Origin: Cokeromyces recurvatus
Taxonomy: Eukaryota > Mucoromycota > Mucoromycetes > Mucorales > Mucoraceae
Direction: 5' to 3'
Assembly: GCF_025118155.1 (NCBI RefSeq)
Contig: NW_026251404.1
Coordinates: 532,926-596,925, forward strand
DNA: 64,000 nt
Shown: positions 30,505-43,303 of the stretch, in pieces
Layout of the letters: each line of letters opens with the position of its first letter
Numbering within the stretch: the first letter of the stretch is position 1
The notes under the pieces: model-generated
What the model saw: only the letters and a program-made list of their open reading frames with translations
Told to the model about the DNA's origin: nothing
The model's database searches: none
Made by a program: the position numbers and the translations under genes

Positions 30505-31424
30505 TAGTGTATATTGGATTACGGTCTAGCCATCAACAAGTTCACCTCATTCTTATACAACAAACTCGAAGATGCCCTAGAAAAAAAAAGTGCATTTGAA
30601 GACTCTTCGGTGGCTCCACTCACTCCTCTGTCCAAGTTATGCTTCACTTAACTCGTCTCCCTTCGATGAAAGAAAGGTCTCATATATTACTGGCTAAATT
30701 CCTACTACGCTCCCCTTTCCTTGTCTGATGGTGCTCTTCTTATGAAACTTTTATTCCACATCCGAACCTCGTCAAGCAGATCACAATGGTATACACTATC
30801 TAAAACTCCACTGTGGAAGGCCTGTCACCTCGATCTACACTCTTTAGATCACAAACGATTTAGAAAGTTACAGCAACAATTTTTACAAGATAACTTAAAT
30901 ACACGTCGTAGTGCTCCAAATAACTCTACACTCCTCTCTCTTTACAGGCCTACTATATCTATAGAACCTATCCTTTGGTTACCGATGTCTCTTGTTGAAC
31001 GCAGTCGATGCATACGTTGGTGGCTTGGATGGCTTCCAAACGGTTACTCCACATACTGTCCCACTCACCCATCTCAATACCTCACTTGACGACATGCAGT
31101 TATATGTCTTCAAATGCACTTTTGGTTACAGATGTCTGAAACTGTACAAGATCCTCTGTCCTTTCTTTTAAATCAACTTCTCACCAAGAAACCTGCTTCA
31201 TCTCATTCTGTCACCCCTTGACACATTCGATGGCCCTCCATCTGCTCTATCCTTCATGAACTTGATCAGTTACAACATAATAAGTCGAGTTTTCCTACCC
31301 TACCCAATCCTGGTCAACGTCTCTTAGATCGGCTTCCTCCTTCTCCTACACTACCTGTATAATATTTACATTACACCTATCACACCCTCCCTTTCCTTTA
31401 TGTTTTTCCTCTTGTTCCTAAAGA

Positions 31425-31467
<43 letters not shown>

Positions 31468-31540
31468 CATTCCTTATCCCATCCCTTTAAACTGATCCGG
31501 TCCGGGCAAATTTGATGTATTTAATAATATCTCGTGCTCA
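30505..31540 (+). mobile_element. 3' fragment of a LINE-type retrotransposon
   Basis: Decayed coding sequence matches the C-terminal part of the second LINE copy (51561-53545) in order: a LDYGLA segment near 30520, RLFGGS near 30605, VMLHLTRLPSMK near 30640, an open frame 30721-31089 with ILWLPMSLVERSR and IRWWLGWLPNG, then degenerate sequence to about 31360. A 41-T run (31427-31467) follows, then a tail (TTTAAACTGATCCGG and an ATAATATCTCGTGC string near 31477-31540) that resembles the tail of the second copy near 53480-53525. The reverse transcriptase catalytic part is missing, and stops break the frame. The LINE sequence begins only a few bases right of the DDE transposon end. Confidence 0.8.
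31427..31467. repeat. poly-T run, 41 nt
   Basis: An uninterrupted T run inside the 3' part of the LINE fragment. Confidence 0.95.
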
Positions 31541-34500
31541 AATGGGTTCATGTATTTTTAAATAAAATTACTGTTTAATCGTATATTGGATTATTCATGT
31601 TAGTTCAATATATATGAGGAAAAAAAAAGAAATAGTTTAAAGAAGCTCCCTCTTAAGAGACAAGAGGTAAAGAAAAAAAAAAAAAAAAAAAAAAAAGACA
31701 AAGGAAGAAAAGGGAGAAATAAAAAGAATAATGATACTGTCAAGTTTAGTTAGACCGCCAATCAATTCGTTTTTTTTTTTTTTTTTTTTGCCAGGGTGAG
31801 ATATCTTATCATGTAACAAATAGCCTATTTCGTGAAGGATTATACAAACAATTGACCAACAGTAAAGCCAAACAGATACATTTTGGGAATCTTAAGGACT
31901 TACATCGGGGGGGGTGAGACTTTAATTGTTGTTGGCAGGCATAAACGAGTGTGCATAAATTGACCAAGTTGAGTGTATGGATGATAAAAACAGCAGTTGG
32001 GTGTACTATCAGGTAACCAATCCAGACACCATCAAATAAACACAACTACGTTTATTATAGGACATAGACAGTCAAAGTATAGGAATAATAGTAAGATGAG
32101 ATTGTCTACAAGTGATGTGTGGTTTCGAGTTGTGTTCATTGCGCAGCTGTATAAATTTCTGTTTAAGAAATGTCCAACAATATATATATATGTGTGTGTG
32201 TGTGCTTATTTTCAAGTAGTAAAGATATTCACTACAGCTACAAAATGCATATAAAGATAGGTCTAAATTTGCATAAAGAATTCAAAGAATCTTCACAAAA
32301 GTTATTTATGATAAAGATAAAAGCTATTGATTTAAAGCGACTTCATTGACTATTAGATTCTCTTGAAATTGAACAGAGAATATTACTATGGTTATTAAAG
32401 TCATATATTTTGATTGGAATTAACAAACTGTATATTTAATTCTTATACCTGCATTAATAATCAACTAAATGACGCGTATCCTGAATAGATTTTTATACTT
32501 CTTAAAGTCAATTTTGAGCAAAAAAAAATATTTTATTATACAAACAATAGTTAATATTTTTTTTTCTTAGAGAAAAAAAAAGAAAAGGCACAAGATTATT
32601 AAAAGATGCGCAAAAAGAGATATTTATTTTATTTTTATTTTCATTTTTATTTCATATATAAAAAAGTGAATCCCCAATTCGTCAACAGTAATAATTACTG
32701 CAGTCCAAAGGTGGCCGCGTGGAGGCTAGGATTCGTTGCACCTTCTTTGTTCTTGTATTTTTTATTTTTACTAGGAGGTTAGAAAAACCATAGCGATCAC
32801 AATATGTAACGCCCTCTGAATCAACAAGATACCCTACAATGTCCTCCTAATTCAAGGAGGGCAAGATAGGGTGTCTTCCTCATCAAGAGCCCGGTACATA
32901 AGTGGTAACCATGAGAAAAAGAATTTCCTCCTAGGGCAGGGAAGAAGAAGAAGAATAAAATAGTATTATTTAATGACTTACCTACAAAAGAAATAGTAAT
33001 AATAAAGAAGATAAAGAAGAAGAAAAAAGGGAATAAATAATAACTTTGAATAGCTACTTTTTTATAGTTCATAAGAATAAGGAGGTCGTTGTTGTAAATT
33101 ACAGTCACAATCATATGAAATCGATAAGAATATGTGTTACCCCACATTTAATACACACGCACACACAGTTACATTATTTAATTTTCTTTCCTTCTTATAA
33201 AAAGTAACAATGTGTAAAATAGTAAAATGTTATCAACTTTATATCTTCTTTATGATTATATGAAATGTATTTATGCTCAAGAAAAGTAAAGTAAATAAAA
33301 TAAATGTTTTTTTTTCACTTTTTTGTTTATATTCTCATCAACTTTCTTTTTCCTATTTAGGCAATTAATATGCATCTCATTTGTACAAAATACTACTATT
33401 TTCTAACAAGGGGTATTTGATAAGTCTAGTCTCCCTTGTGCTGTGCTTAAAATCATTCTTTTACTCACATACATCGTTTGCCAAAATGATGCTGTAAAGA
33501 TTAACGATTTTAACTACTTTGATATATGCTATGAAAACCAGTTTAATTATCTTTAACTTGCATTCACAGTAATCTTTTCCCCTTTTTCAATATTAAGATA
33601 CGTTATAGATAATGAGTTCCTTGATCCGCTTGTTTAATCAAGGTACATGACATTATAAGTTAGATCATGATAATAAATTTTTAAGGTATATTAAAATGAA
33701 TCGGCTCTATTTCAATGATTACAATGGCTGTAGAGAACTCTTATAAAGACTAAAAGGGAGATAAGAAGGATGATATATAACATGTTATTATATATCAAAT
33801 ATAAAGGAGGAAATGTATTTATTTTTTCAAATCTCTACTGTTGCTACGTTTTAGCTCAGGAACAGTATTATAAATATCTCCTTTTGTAATGAAGATAATA
33901 ATGAGAATAATTAGTTCTGATGATGCCTATTTTTTCCTAAAAATATATATACATGAATATATACTCTATAGCAATAATGTTCGTATTACTACTGTCTTTT
34001 TATTAGAGCTATCTTTTCTGTATAATTTACGGTTTTTGAAATATAATTCTTAACCTCTTTTAGCCTTCAAGTTTGTAGGCATTGACAAATATTTGACAAT
34101 ATACTACATAGAACAAGGGATTTATTAGGTAATTCATTTCAACTTTTTTTTTTTGATGAGGCAAAATATGAACTTTAAAGGAAGAGTTAAGATTATTCAT
34201 TTTGTTTACATAATATCTGGATAATGTTTCAGTAAAATAAGGGAAAAAAAATGTTGAGTATTCTCAGAAAAGAAATATCCTTGCATTTATTACTGTTACA
34301 GTGACAGAATTGCTATATTTATCAATATCTTCTTTTTTGAAGTAATGTCATGGTTGTAGGATTTGTAACTTCATTCAATAAGAAAAATAGTCATAATAGA
34401 ACGTATAGTGCACTTCTGTGATGATTCTGTCTACAAACATATTAAGTATATTTACTCTTGTATAGATAAATAATTAATTAATAAAAGTCTTATATCTAAA

Positions 34501-35774
34501 AATATGCTATCTTTTATTATTGTTCTACTGAATATAAATTTATAAAAATAACTTTATATCAGTTAAACTGGGGTAAACTAAGAATAATGAAAATACACGT
34601 AATAATTGATTCTACTTAGAGTGCACACATTAGTTATATACAAAATACATGAATCTATATCTATAATAACTCTTAGTAACCGTTCTATAATTGTATTATC
34701 AAATACAATTTGTTATATTTTTATCTTCTTATTACTCATCATCCTTATCTACAAAATATATAGATACTCTTACATTATTAACCCTTATTTGGTATAACAA
34801 GAGTTATAATTAACTTTATCTTAATAAACTTATTGACAAGTCTCAACGTACTTCTTCTGTCTGTTTTCTTTAATTTCTTTTTTTATTATTTAACTTATCT
34901 GAACCACAATAAGTAATCGAGAATATTCTTCTCTACACTAGTTTATAGAGAGATATTGGTTGTTATTACGATATTCTTGGTAGAGTTTTTTATTTAAGTT
35001 TTTATTCTTAAATGAGCCATAACATAATGTATAGTATTAGCTAGAGAAGCTTGATGTTAATCAATTAAAGGAGCCTGTATATTACGTTTACTTGTGATTA
35101 TGATCAAACATAGCAACTATACATTTGTATCTGTATAGGCATAAAATAAGGCTTTTTAGACACTCTATTTTTCTTTCTATGGCTTGAGGGCCATAATGAT
35201 ACCAAGGTACATAATATACATTCATATAATATATATATATATATATATAAGGGAGGGGAACGTTTAAAGATTGTTGGTTCTGATATATGATCTGACTATA
35301 ATAGTATCAGATAATAATAATAACACTGTTCTTCCTGTATCTACTACCGTTGCTTGGTAGAATGTAGTCATAAAACATCATTATTCATGCTACTGCTGCT
35401 ACTGCTACTACTGTTGCTGTAAAAAGAAAAAAAAAAGGAGTCGCTGGCGTAGTACAAAAAACAAGAATAAATAAAAAAATTAAGGGTTCATTTGATTTGG
35501 TGGGGAACCCTTGAAGTGATTCGATTCCACAGCCTAGGCTTGGGCTAAATATGCTGCGAATTCTAGTCACTCTCCAAACACCCGTGTTACTTTCATCAGA
35601 AATAGAGGATACATATAGGGCTATGTTTACTATAAACACACCACTTATACCACCACCGCCATTTATACGTACAACTACAATACATCCTTACTAATGTTGA
35701 TATTCACTACAGAATACCAGTATTATCTACTGCCACTACCACTACCACTACTGCTACTTTGACTTGCTGTCGTT

Positions 35775-35775
<1 letters not shown>
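31541..35775. other. gene-poor, repeat-rich intergenic region
   Basis: About 4.2 kb with no gene I can support. Weak signals are a coding-like string near 31829-31880 (FREGLYKQLTNSKAKQ) that resembles 18169-18205, and a possible decayed coding stretch on the minus strand at about 32690-32830. Also present are (AT)n near 35229-35249 and several poly-A/T runs (31674-31696, 31771-31790). The open frames are short and low in complexity. Confidence 0.5.

Positions 35776-35833
<58 letters not shown>
35776..35833. repeat. poly-T run, 58 nt
   Basis: Uninterrupted T over 58 positions, immediately left of the integrase fragment at about 35870. Confidence 0.95.
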
Positions 35834-35835
<2 letters not shown>

Positions 35836-35869
35836 TTCCATGATCATGATAACAATAGAATAGGAATAG

Positions 35870-36105
35870 TAGACTTAGTGTAGAGCAAGTTCTGGTTATG
35901 GGCATAAGTGATATTATAGTAGATGTATTACATAATAAAGGATAAATTATAAACCTAAATATAAAGTAAAGCTTTGCATCATACTGTATATAACGTCTTG
36001 TAATTAATATAAAACTGAATGATATCCAATCATCTAATCGTGTCAATTATAAGACATCGCATTAGTTCTAAATATTTATTATTGATAACCTTATTGATAA
36101 AGGAT
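35870..36105 (+). pseudogene. integrase-domain fragment, second copy of the 60 kb relic
   Basis: This stretch aligns with the reverse strand of about 60070-60205. Shared strings include TTACATAATAAAGGATAAATT (compare TGCATAATACAGGATAAACT), then TATAAACCTAAA, and further on TTCTAAATATTTATT and GATAAAGGAT. Translated, it reads VMGISDIIVDVLHNKG, matching the end of the integrase core in the other copy (SMSNIINDELHNTG). Only the 3' end of the domain is present. The left edge runs into a 58-T tract. It is far too decayed to function. Confidence 0.6.
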
Positions 36106-36727
36106 GTAAAAATATAAAAGTTTTTTTTTTTTTTTTTTTTTTTCGGGAACTTTAACCTTAAAAAAAAAAACGTTATGTAAGGATTGCAACACCCAATAAA
36201 TGATTTATGGATCAGTATTGTTTTGAATCAACGGAAAATAGGTGTTTATATTTGAATACTCACTATTAGTTTTATGACTTGTATTTTTTTTTTAATAGCT
36301 ATTTTTATTCCGTTAATTCAGGGGATATAAATACATACACTTAGTGTAGACACAAAAGAAGCTTTATCTTTAATTTTCTTTTATTCCTTTTATTTTAGTT
36401 CCTTCAGTTTAACTACAGAAGCTATTTTATCTCAATTTTAGCACCGAATCTACAAGATTCTACAGCCAGATCTCAAATGATCGAAACTATCATCAGTTGA
36501 AAAGAATTGAACATTCACGAATACTCAAAGGAACTAGAATAACAAATTAGATCCTATAGGCAACACAAAACTAGATCAGCATAGAAATGCTCTTCATATT
36601 ATCCTTCTTTAGTTTCATATTTAGCGCCCAATTCTGGATTATAGTTTGAAAGTTGGATAATTTTATTTCAAAAAAGGAAATATTTGGATTACCATTTCTT
36701 TTTTTTTTTATTCTTTTTACTTTAATA
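36106..36727. other. intergenic region upstream of the adenylate kinase gene
   Basis: AT-rich, with a T run at about 36121-36143. I see no gene. The adenylate kinase promoter and leader should be in the right part. Confidence 0.5.
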
Positions 36728-37730
<1,003 letters not shown>

Positions 37731-37769
37731 AATTCGATAATGATTCAGGGGACAATTATGCATGCACGC

Positions 37770-37936
37770 ATGCATATATAATTATATATGTGTATGTGTA
37801 TGTGTATGTGTGTATATGTGTGTATGTGTGTATGTGTGTATGTGTGTATGTGTATATGTGTGTATGTGTATATGTATGTATGTATGTGTATGTATATATA
37901 CGTGTATACGTGTATATATGTGTATATATGTGTATT
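37770..37936. repeat. TG/TATG-rich microsatellite
   Basis: About 165 bp of interspersed TGTGTATG, TATG and TATA units. Open frames through it are repeat translations (MCVCMCV) and not genes. It lies between the 3' end of the adenylate kinase gene and the 3' end of the J-domain gene. Confidence 0.9.
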
Positions 37937-37969
37937 TTCTTTTCTTCAAATCCTTAAAAATACAATAAG

Positions 37970-39438
37970 TTAGATAATAGGAGATAATGCTGTGATACGC
38001 TTAGTTCCGTCCATCATCATAAAATGATAACGTTGTGTTTCTGTTAAAGTAATATCAGGTATAGTCATAATATAAAGTAAAGAAGGAAGACAGCAAGTAG
38101 AACAACATAATAAGAATGACTATGATATATAGAAAGAAATGAGTTATATACATATACATATACATGTTTATATGAGGCTTACAAATACAATAAAAAGAGG
38201 GACAAATACATGAGACATTTGTATATAAAGAGTACCATCTAATCTTCTTGCAATCAATCCAATTAATGTATAAAACAAGGTACTCATGACGATAAACATA
38301 ACCCCACCTATAGAAATCATCATTTTCCCTTGACGTACCATCTCTGGCTGTGTTAGGTTAGAATAGATAAAATAATGATATATCAATTCTAAAGCCCATT
38401 TAAATCCTATGAAATAAAGAGGTATAAAGACAATAGACCATGAACAAGTAATGCTATCATCTATCCTTAAAGCGATCAATAGAAATTGACAAAACCGTAC
38501 TATATTCAACCAGAATTGACTCAAGATTCTCTTTATCGTCTTCTCTTCTTTTCCCTTTACAAATAAGACGCCATTTAGAATACATTGAATCCCCTCAGCT
38601 ATAAAATAAGGAATAAAGACAATAAAACCTGACCACATAACCCGTCCGTCTAGACGAATGACAATCAATATTTGAAATAAGAGAGCAAGCAAAAATCGAA
38701 TCATATAAACAATCGATTTGACAATATGCTGTCTTTGTTTATAATTGACCTCTTCTTTAGGAAGATGTGTCTCTTGCAATATGGAAGTTGCTTCATCTTC
38801 TTCATCTCTCTCTTCTTCCTTTTGTTGTCTTAAATACTCTATTAATCCAATATATAAAATAGTATTGATCATCCAGGCTGGAATCCAAACAATCCCCCAG
38901 GACCATAACACGATCTGATCAATTCGAACCGTTAAAAAGGCAATAAAAACAAGTATTAAAGAAAATAAGCAGGATATGGTGACAAGTAAAGTACGTAATT
39001 TGGATTCAATCTCTGGGTCAAATAAAGGGCCTATAACTGAATCCATCATCTGTAAGCCTAATTCTCCATATTTATCATAGACCTTTCTTTTATGTTCATC
39101 CCCAAGTATTTCATATGCGTAACTAATATCTTTAAACTTGATCATATTATATATATATATGAATGAATTATTTCTTGTATCAAAATGTAATTATGTATGT
39201 ATGTGTATATATTACTTTATCAGAGCTAGTTGGATTTTTATCTGGATGATATTTCAATGCTAACTTTCTATAAGCCTATCCACACACACCCCCCATTAAA
39301 AATTATTACTATTATTATTATTAGTATTAGTATTAGTGTTCAAAATAAAACCTTTTTAATCTCCAAGGTACTAGATGGTTTAGCTAAACCGAGTATTTCA
39401 TATAAATTTGGAGTTGTGACTGTATTATTTATTTCCAT
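37970..39438 (-). CDS. J-domain protein fused to a TMEM185-like multi-pass membrane region
   Basis: Four exons, 39438-39352, 39275-39216, 39136-38183 and 38119-37970, give 416 aa. An N-terminal J domain (about 11-80) reads NLYEILGLAKPSST, then AYRKLALKYHPDKNP with the HPD motif that stimulates Hsp70 ATPase, then FKDISYAYEILGDEHKRKVYDKYGE. The rest has about eight hydrophobic segments. They show a repeated pattern of RxD followed by W/S-x-V/I-F-x-P (WSWGIVWIPAWM, WSGFIVFIPYFI, CSWSIVFIPLYF, MSHVFVPLF), which I match to the TMEM185A (fragile-X-F) membrane family. The product is probably an endomembrane Hsp40; location is inference. The exon 3 start was set at CAAG/TTT because it restores the J-domain helix IV. 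Confidence 0.82.
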
Positions 39439-39568
39439 GTTATAAAGTAAAGGAAGAAGAAAGAAATGTAAAGAGTAGAAAACTTATCCATCAAATAATA
39501 ACGATTATTTCTGCAATTATTCACGCTATTAAATCTCAGTTTATTATTATATCACACCTCCTTTCATT

Positions 39569-41798
39569 TTAATCAACAATGAACTTTTGTTCTAATACAG
39601 CAAATTCTTGATAAAATACCTAATAAAAGAAATACAAAAAAAAAAACAATATCCTTCTTTAGTAACAATAAAATGCTTTATCCAATGATATATCAACTTA
39701 CTTTAAAGAGGTCAATAGCATGTTTAACATCGTCAGTGCCACCTGTTTCACGAATAGAATGCATACTCAATTGAGGATTACCAATATCTATGATAAGAAA
39801 TAAAAGAAGGATGAGCTCATCCCTTTCTCCTTTTAACTTTCCCCCTTTCTATTCTTTTACACACACACACTCGATCGCTCTTTTTATTATTATTATTATT
39901 ATTCACTTTACCAACTGTACGGAGACCAAGTTTAGCACTTAACATAGGTCCAATAGTAGATCCACAAGACGAATCGTTACGCACAACAAATTCCTGACAA
40001 ACATGTAAGTAAAAAAAAAAAATACTAATATAAGGGTTAAATCGTATTTGTTACCTGAATTGGAATTTGATGCTTTTTAGCCAACTCCTTCAAAACTAAG
40101 CTTGTAACAGCTGTAGTAGCATAACGTTGATTTGCATTCACTTTAATGACTGTACCTTTATGCATTTGAGGACGATGATTCTCTTCATGTTTATCAGCAT
40201 AATTAGGATTAACAGCATGTGCCATATCAGCACTAACCAAGATACTCTTATGAATCGCTTCCTCAAATGCAGTTAAAGATACTTCTTTAGTAGCATCCAC
40301 AATATGGGTGTTTGCTAAACGTTGAAGGGTAACAGGCAAAAGATTAGAATCAGCACCATGAGCTGTCATGGAGCCAACTTCTTCATTATCAAAGAGAGCA
40401 GCGATACGAATGTTTTCATCATTTTCAATATCAGTTGCTTCAACTAAAGCTCGAATGGAACAATAAGACATTTCAAGATTATCAAGACGAGGTGAAAAAA
40501 TAAATTCATTGCATGCACCTCCAATAACGGATTTTTGCGTATCATACAATGCTAATTCAAAATCACGGATTTGATTTGCTAATATTACCAAATAGTATTA
40601 AATATCTTTTATGAAAAAAAGAAAAAAAAAAACTATGACTACTTACGTTCCACATTCATCTCATCAGCTAAAATACGAACTAATAAAGAATGATGGCTTT
40701 CCTCAGCTTCAATACCTTCAGTAGTCTTGATACCAGATAATTCACTATTTTTTTTAAAACAATAAAAATATTAAAAAAAAAAGATGGGCTAAACAAACAA
40801 ACAAAAAAAAAAAAATATTTACGCTTTGACAGCAGTTGCAAGAATAGGAGCCAACTGAGTTTCTTTGTTGAATGAAAACTAAAACAAAAAAAATGAATAT
40901 AAATATAAATATTTGTTTGAGGATTTCGTTTGAAAGTTACGTTTTCGTTAGCAGTACGATCCAAGTGAATAGCGAGAGTAGGAATACGCAAGATAGGTCT
41001 ATTAGAATAAAATGTAAGCCTATGTCTCGACAATAGAAACATGTATAAAATTTTACCTATCTACTTTAACTAAAGTATGTTTAAATGTACCATCTTCTTG
41101 TTCAATAAGAACACGACCAGCAACACTTAAATCTCTATCAAACCAAGTGTGCCTATATATAATAGTTATAAGAAACATAGTCACCTCTTCCTTTTTTTTT
41201 TTTTTATCTTTATCTTTATCTTTACCAAATACCACCACCATATAATTGTACACCAACTTCGAGATAGCCAGCTTTTTCCTTCTTAGAAACAGGCTTAACC
41301 TAAACAAAAAAAAAAAAAAGGTCATAAACTAACTATGACAGCGTGTTTACTGTAATTATTATCTTACCTTAAGACAAGGTGAATCAGTATGAGCACCAAG
41401 AATAGAAAACCCATTACCAGGATTGTATTTTCCACCCACTTGGAATGCAATAATAGCAGAGCCATTACGGGTAAAGAAATATTTACCTTGACGTTGGATT
41501 AAACCATCATTCCAACTATCACGCTCCTTAATTTCTTTAAAGCCAGCAGCCTTCAAGATCTTGGAGACTTCAAAGGTAGCATGAAAAGGTGAAGGTGAAT
41601 TATTGACAAATTCAACGAAATCCTGAGCTAAAAAAAATAATAATAATAATAAAGTTAACACATGTATTAACGTGTAGTTATTTATATATATAAAAGTGAT
41701 ACCTTCTTTAGGAATAGTTGGATTAAACTAGAATATTTTTTTTTCAATTAATAAAATTACGCATCAAGATCTTTATCATGTATAATATACAATACCAT
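39569..41798 (-). CDS. aspartyl aminopeptidase, peptidase family M18
   Basis: Twelve exons give 470 aa: 41798-41796, 41727-41703, 41627-41368, 41299-41226, 41152-41057, 40998-40941, 40878-40823, 40744-40647, 40578-40055, 39993-39912, 39787-39702 and 39619-39569. The enzyme removes N-terminal Asp/Glu from peptides and uses two metal ions; it is cytosolic or vacuolar. Visible blocks: [31 protein letters not shown] (first metal His), [41 protein letters not shown] (catalytic and metal acids), [20 protein letters not shown] and [11 protein letters not shown]. The first coding exon is just the ATG, followed at once by a GT intron; the reading then is [13 protein letters not shown]. Alternative: translation from another upstream start I have not seen. 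Confidence 0.93.
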
Positions 41799-41953
41799 TG
41801 TAACTGATGAGGGAACAATCGTGAAGGAATAAATGTGAGAAAAATTTATTAATAATAGCGTGTGTGTGTGTGTGTGATTTTTTTTTTTAATTTAAAAATA
41901 AATCGGGACATTCTGAAACCCATTTTTATTTTTATTCTCTTTTTTGACAGCAA

Positions 41954-43117
41954 ATGATGAGTGATGAAGAAATTCAAGACCACACGTTAGATATTTTAGG
42001 TCCAACTTCTTCTAATAACAACATACTTGACTATTATGATGAACGAACGAATATAACATCTGATGAGTTTTTACATGATCCAACACGAAGTGAAGAATAC
42101 GATGACGATGAAATAATGTCTTTGCCACCCGTTTCCGGTTTTGGTGAAAGACAAGATGAAGAAGACGAATATGACAATGAAAATGATGAAAGAAGAAAAG
42201 AAGAAAGTGAACTTGATGAAACAAAATCAGAAGATCTTGCAAAAGAAAGTAATGCGCTTTTCATCTATCGTGAAACACTTCCAAATCGTGAGCAAATTGC
42301 TTTAGGGGGACGTGAAATTGCTGAAAATGATGCTATCTGGAGTGTTTCTTCTTTTAGACCTCATTGGGGACCCGATAAATTAAGGGACAACAATGCTTTG
42401 ACATATTGGCAGTAAATAAGGAATTAAAAATATATATGGTATATATATTGAATCGTTTAAAATCTTGGTTTTTTTTTAGATCTGATTGTCCTGATCCAAA
42501 ATTGAATCATACAATTGATCTCCTATTCAAACAAGCTACTTTAATTAGACAAGTATCTATATTCATTGATTACTTTCAAGATGAAAGCTATACCCCGAAA
42601 ACAATATCTATTAGAGGAGGAACAACATTTAGAGATCTTCAAGTAAAGTAGAATGTGAATTAATAAATATAGATTGACATTACATGTATTTTTTTTTTTA
42701 GGAAATAATACAAATAGAATGTGATCAAATCGTTGGTTGGATTAATATAGATGTAACCTCCAAAAAGTATAGTATCATTCTTTTTATATAATAGTCTCGA
42801 AAAAAAAAAGAGTTGCTTACAATTAAAAAAAAAAAATCAAGTGATGGAAATCCTTTTCGTTTATTTAGGCTTCAAATTGCTATATTAAATACACATTTAA
42901 ATGGACGAGATACGCATATACGACAATTAAAAGTATTTTCCGCCTTATCGTATGTATTTCCTCTTTCTCTTTTTTTTTTATTTTCTGAATACATTTTTTT
43001 TTTTTAATTTTTGTTAATAGACCATATTCGCAAGATGAAGAAGAAAAAGAAAGAAAGTTACAAGAAGAAAGAACTTTGTTACAAAAACGTCGTGTTACCA
43101 ATAAAGGTTTACGGTAA
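41954..43117 (+). CDS. APC10: anaphase-promoting complex subunit APC10/Doc1
   Basis: Five exons, 41954-42411, 42480-42642, 42702-42766, 42842-42949 and 43021-43117, give 296 aa. The first about 125 residues are very acidic and disordered. The DOC domain follows: [57 protein letters not shown], then [20 protein letters not shown] and [14 protein letters not shown], which are the family hallmarks. APC10 helps the APC/C ubiquitin ligase bind D-box substrates and acts in the nucleus during mitosis. Human APC10 lacks the long acidic N-terminus (185 aa). Intron 3 ends in an A-rich tract (aaaaaatcaag). The gene is divergent from the aminopeptidase gene, 155 bp apart. Confidence 0.95.
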
Positions 43118-43303
43118 TATATTATTAACCAATCAAAAAGTTGTATTTTTGAAGTTTCAAAATAAAAAAAAAGTTTTTTTTTTTTTTTTTTTTTTTAAAT
43201 GTTATTTCTTTTCGTTTCAAAACCTCTTTTACTCTATTCTTTTGATAACAAAACGAAATAGGAGAAAAAGTTATTTCTCTTCAATAAAATAAAATAAATA
43301 AAA

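Noticed and set aside
35723..36046. Minus-strand open frame with poly-Lys
   Set aside because: It is the antisense of the integrase fragment joined to the 58-nt T run; the plus-strand reading matches the second integrase copy.
37762..37973. Two overlapping open frames rich in Met, Cys and Val
   Set aside because: They are translations of the TG/TATG microsatell­ite and show only repeat-derived residues.
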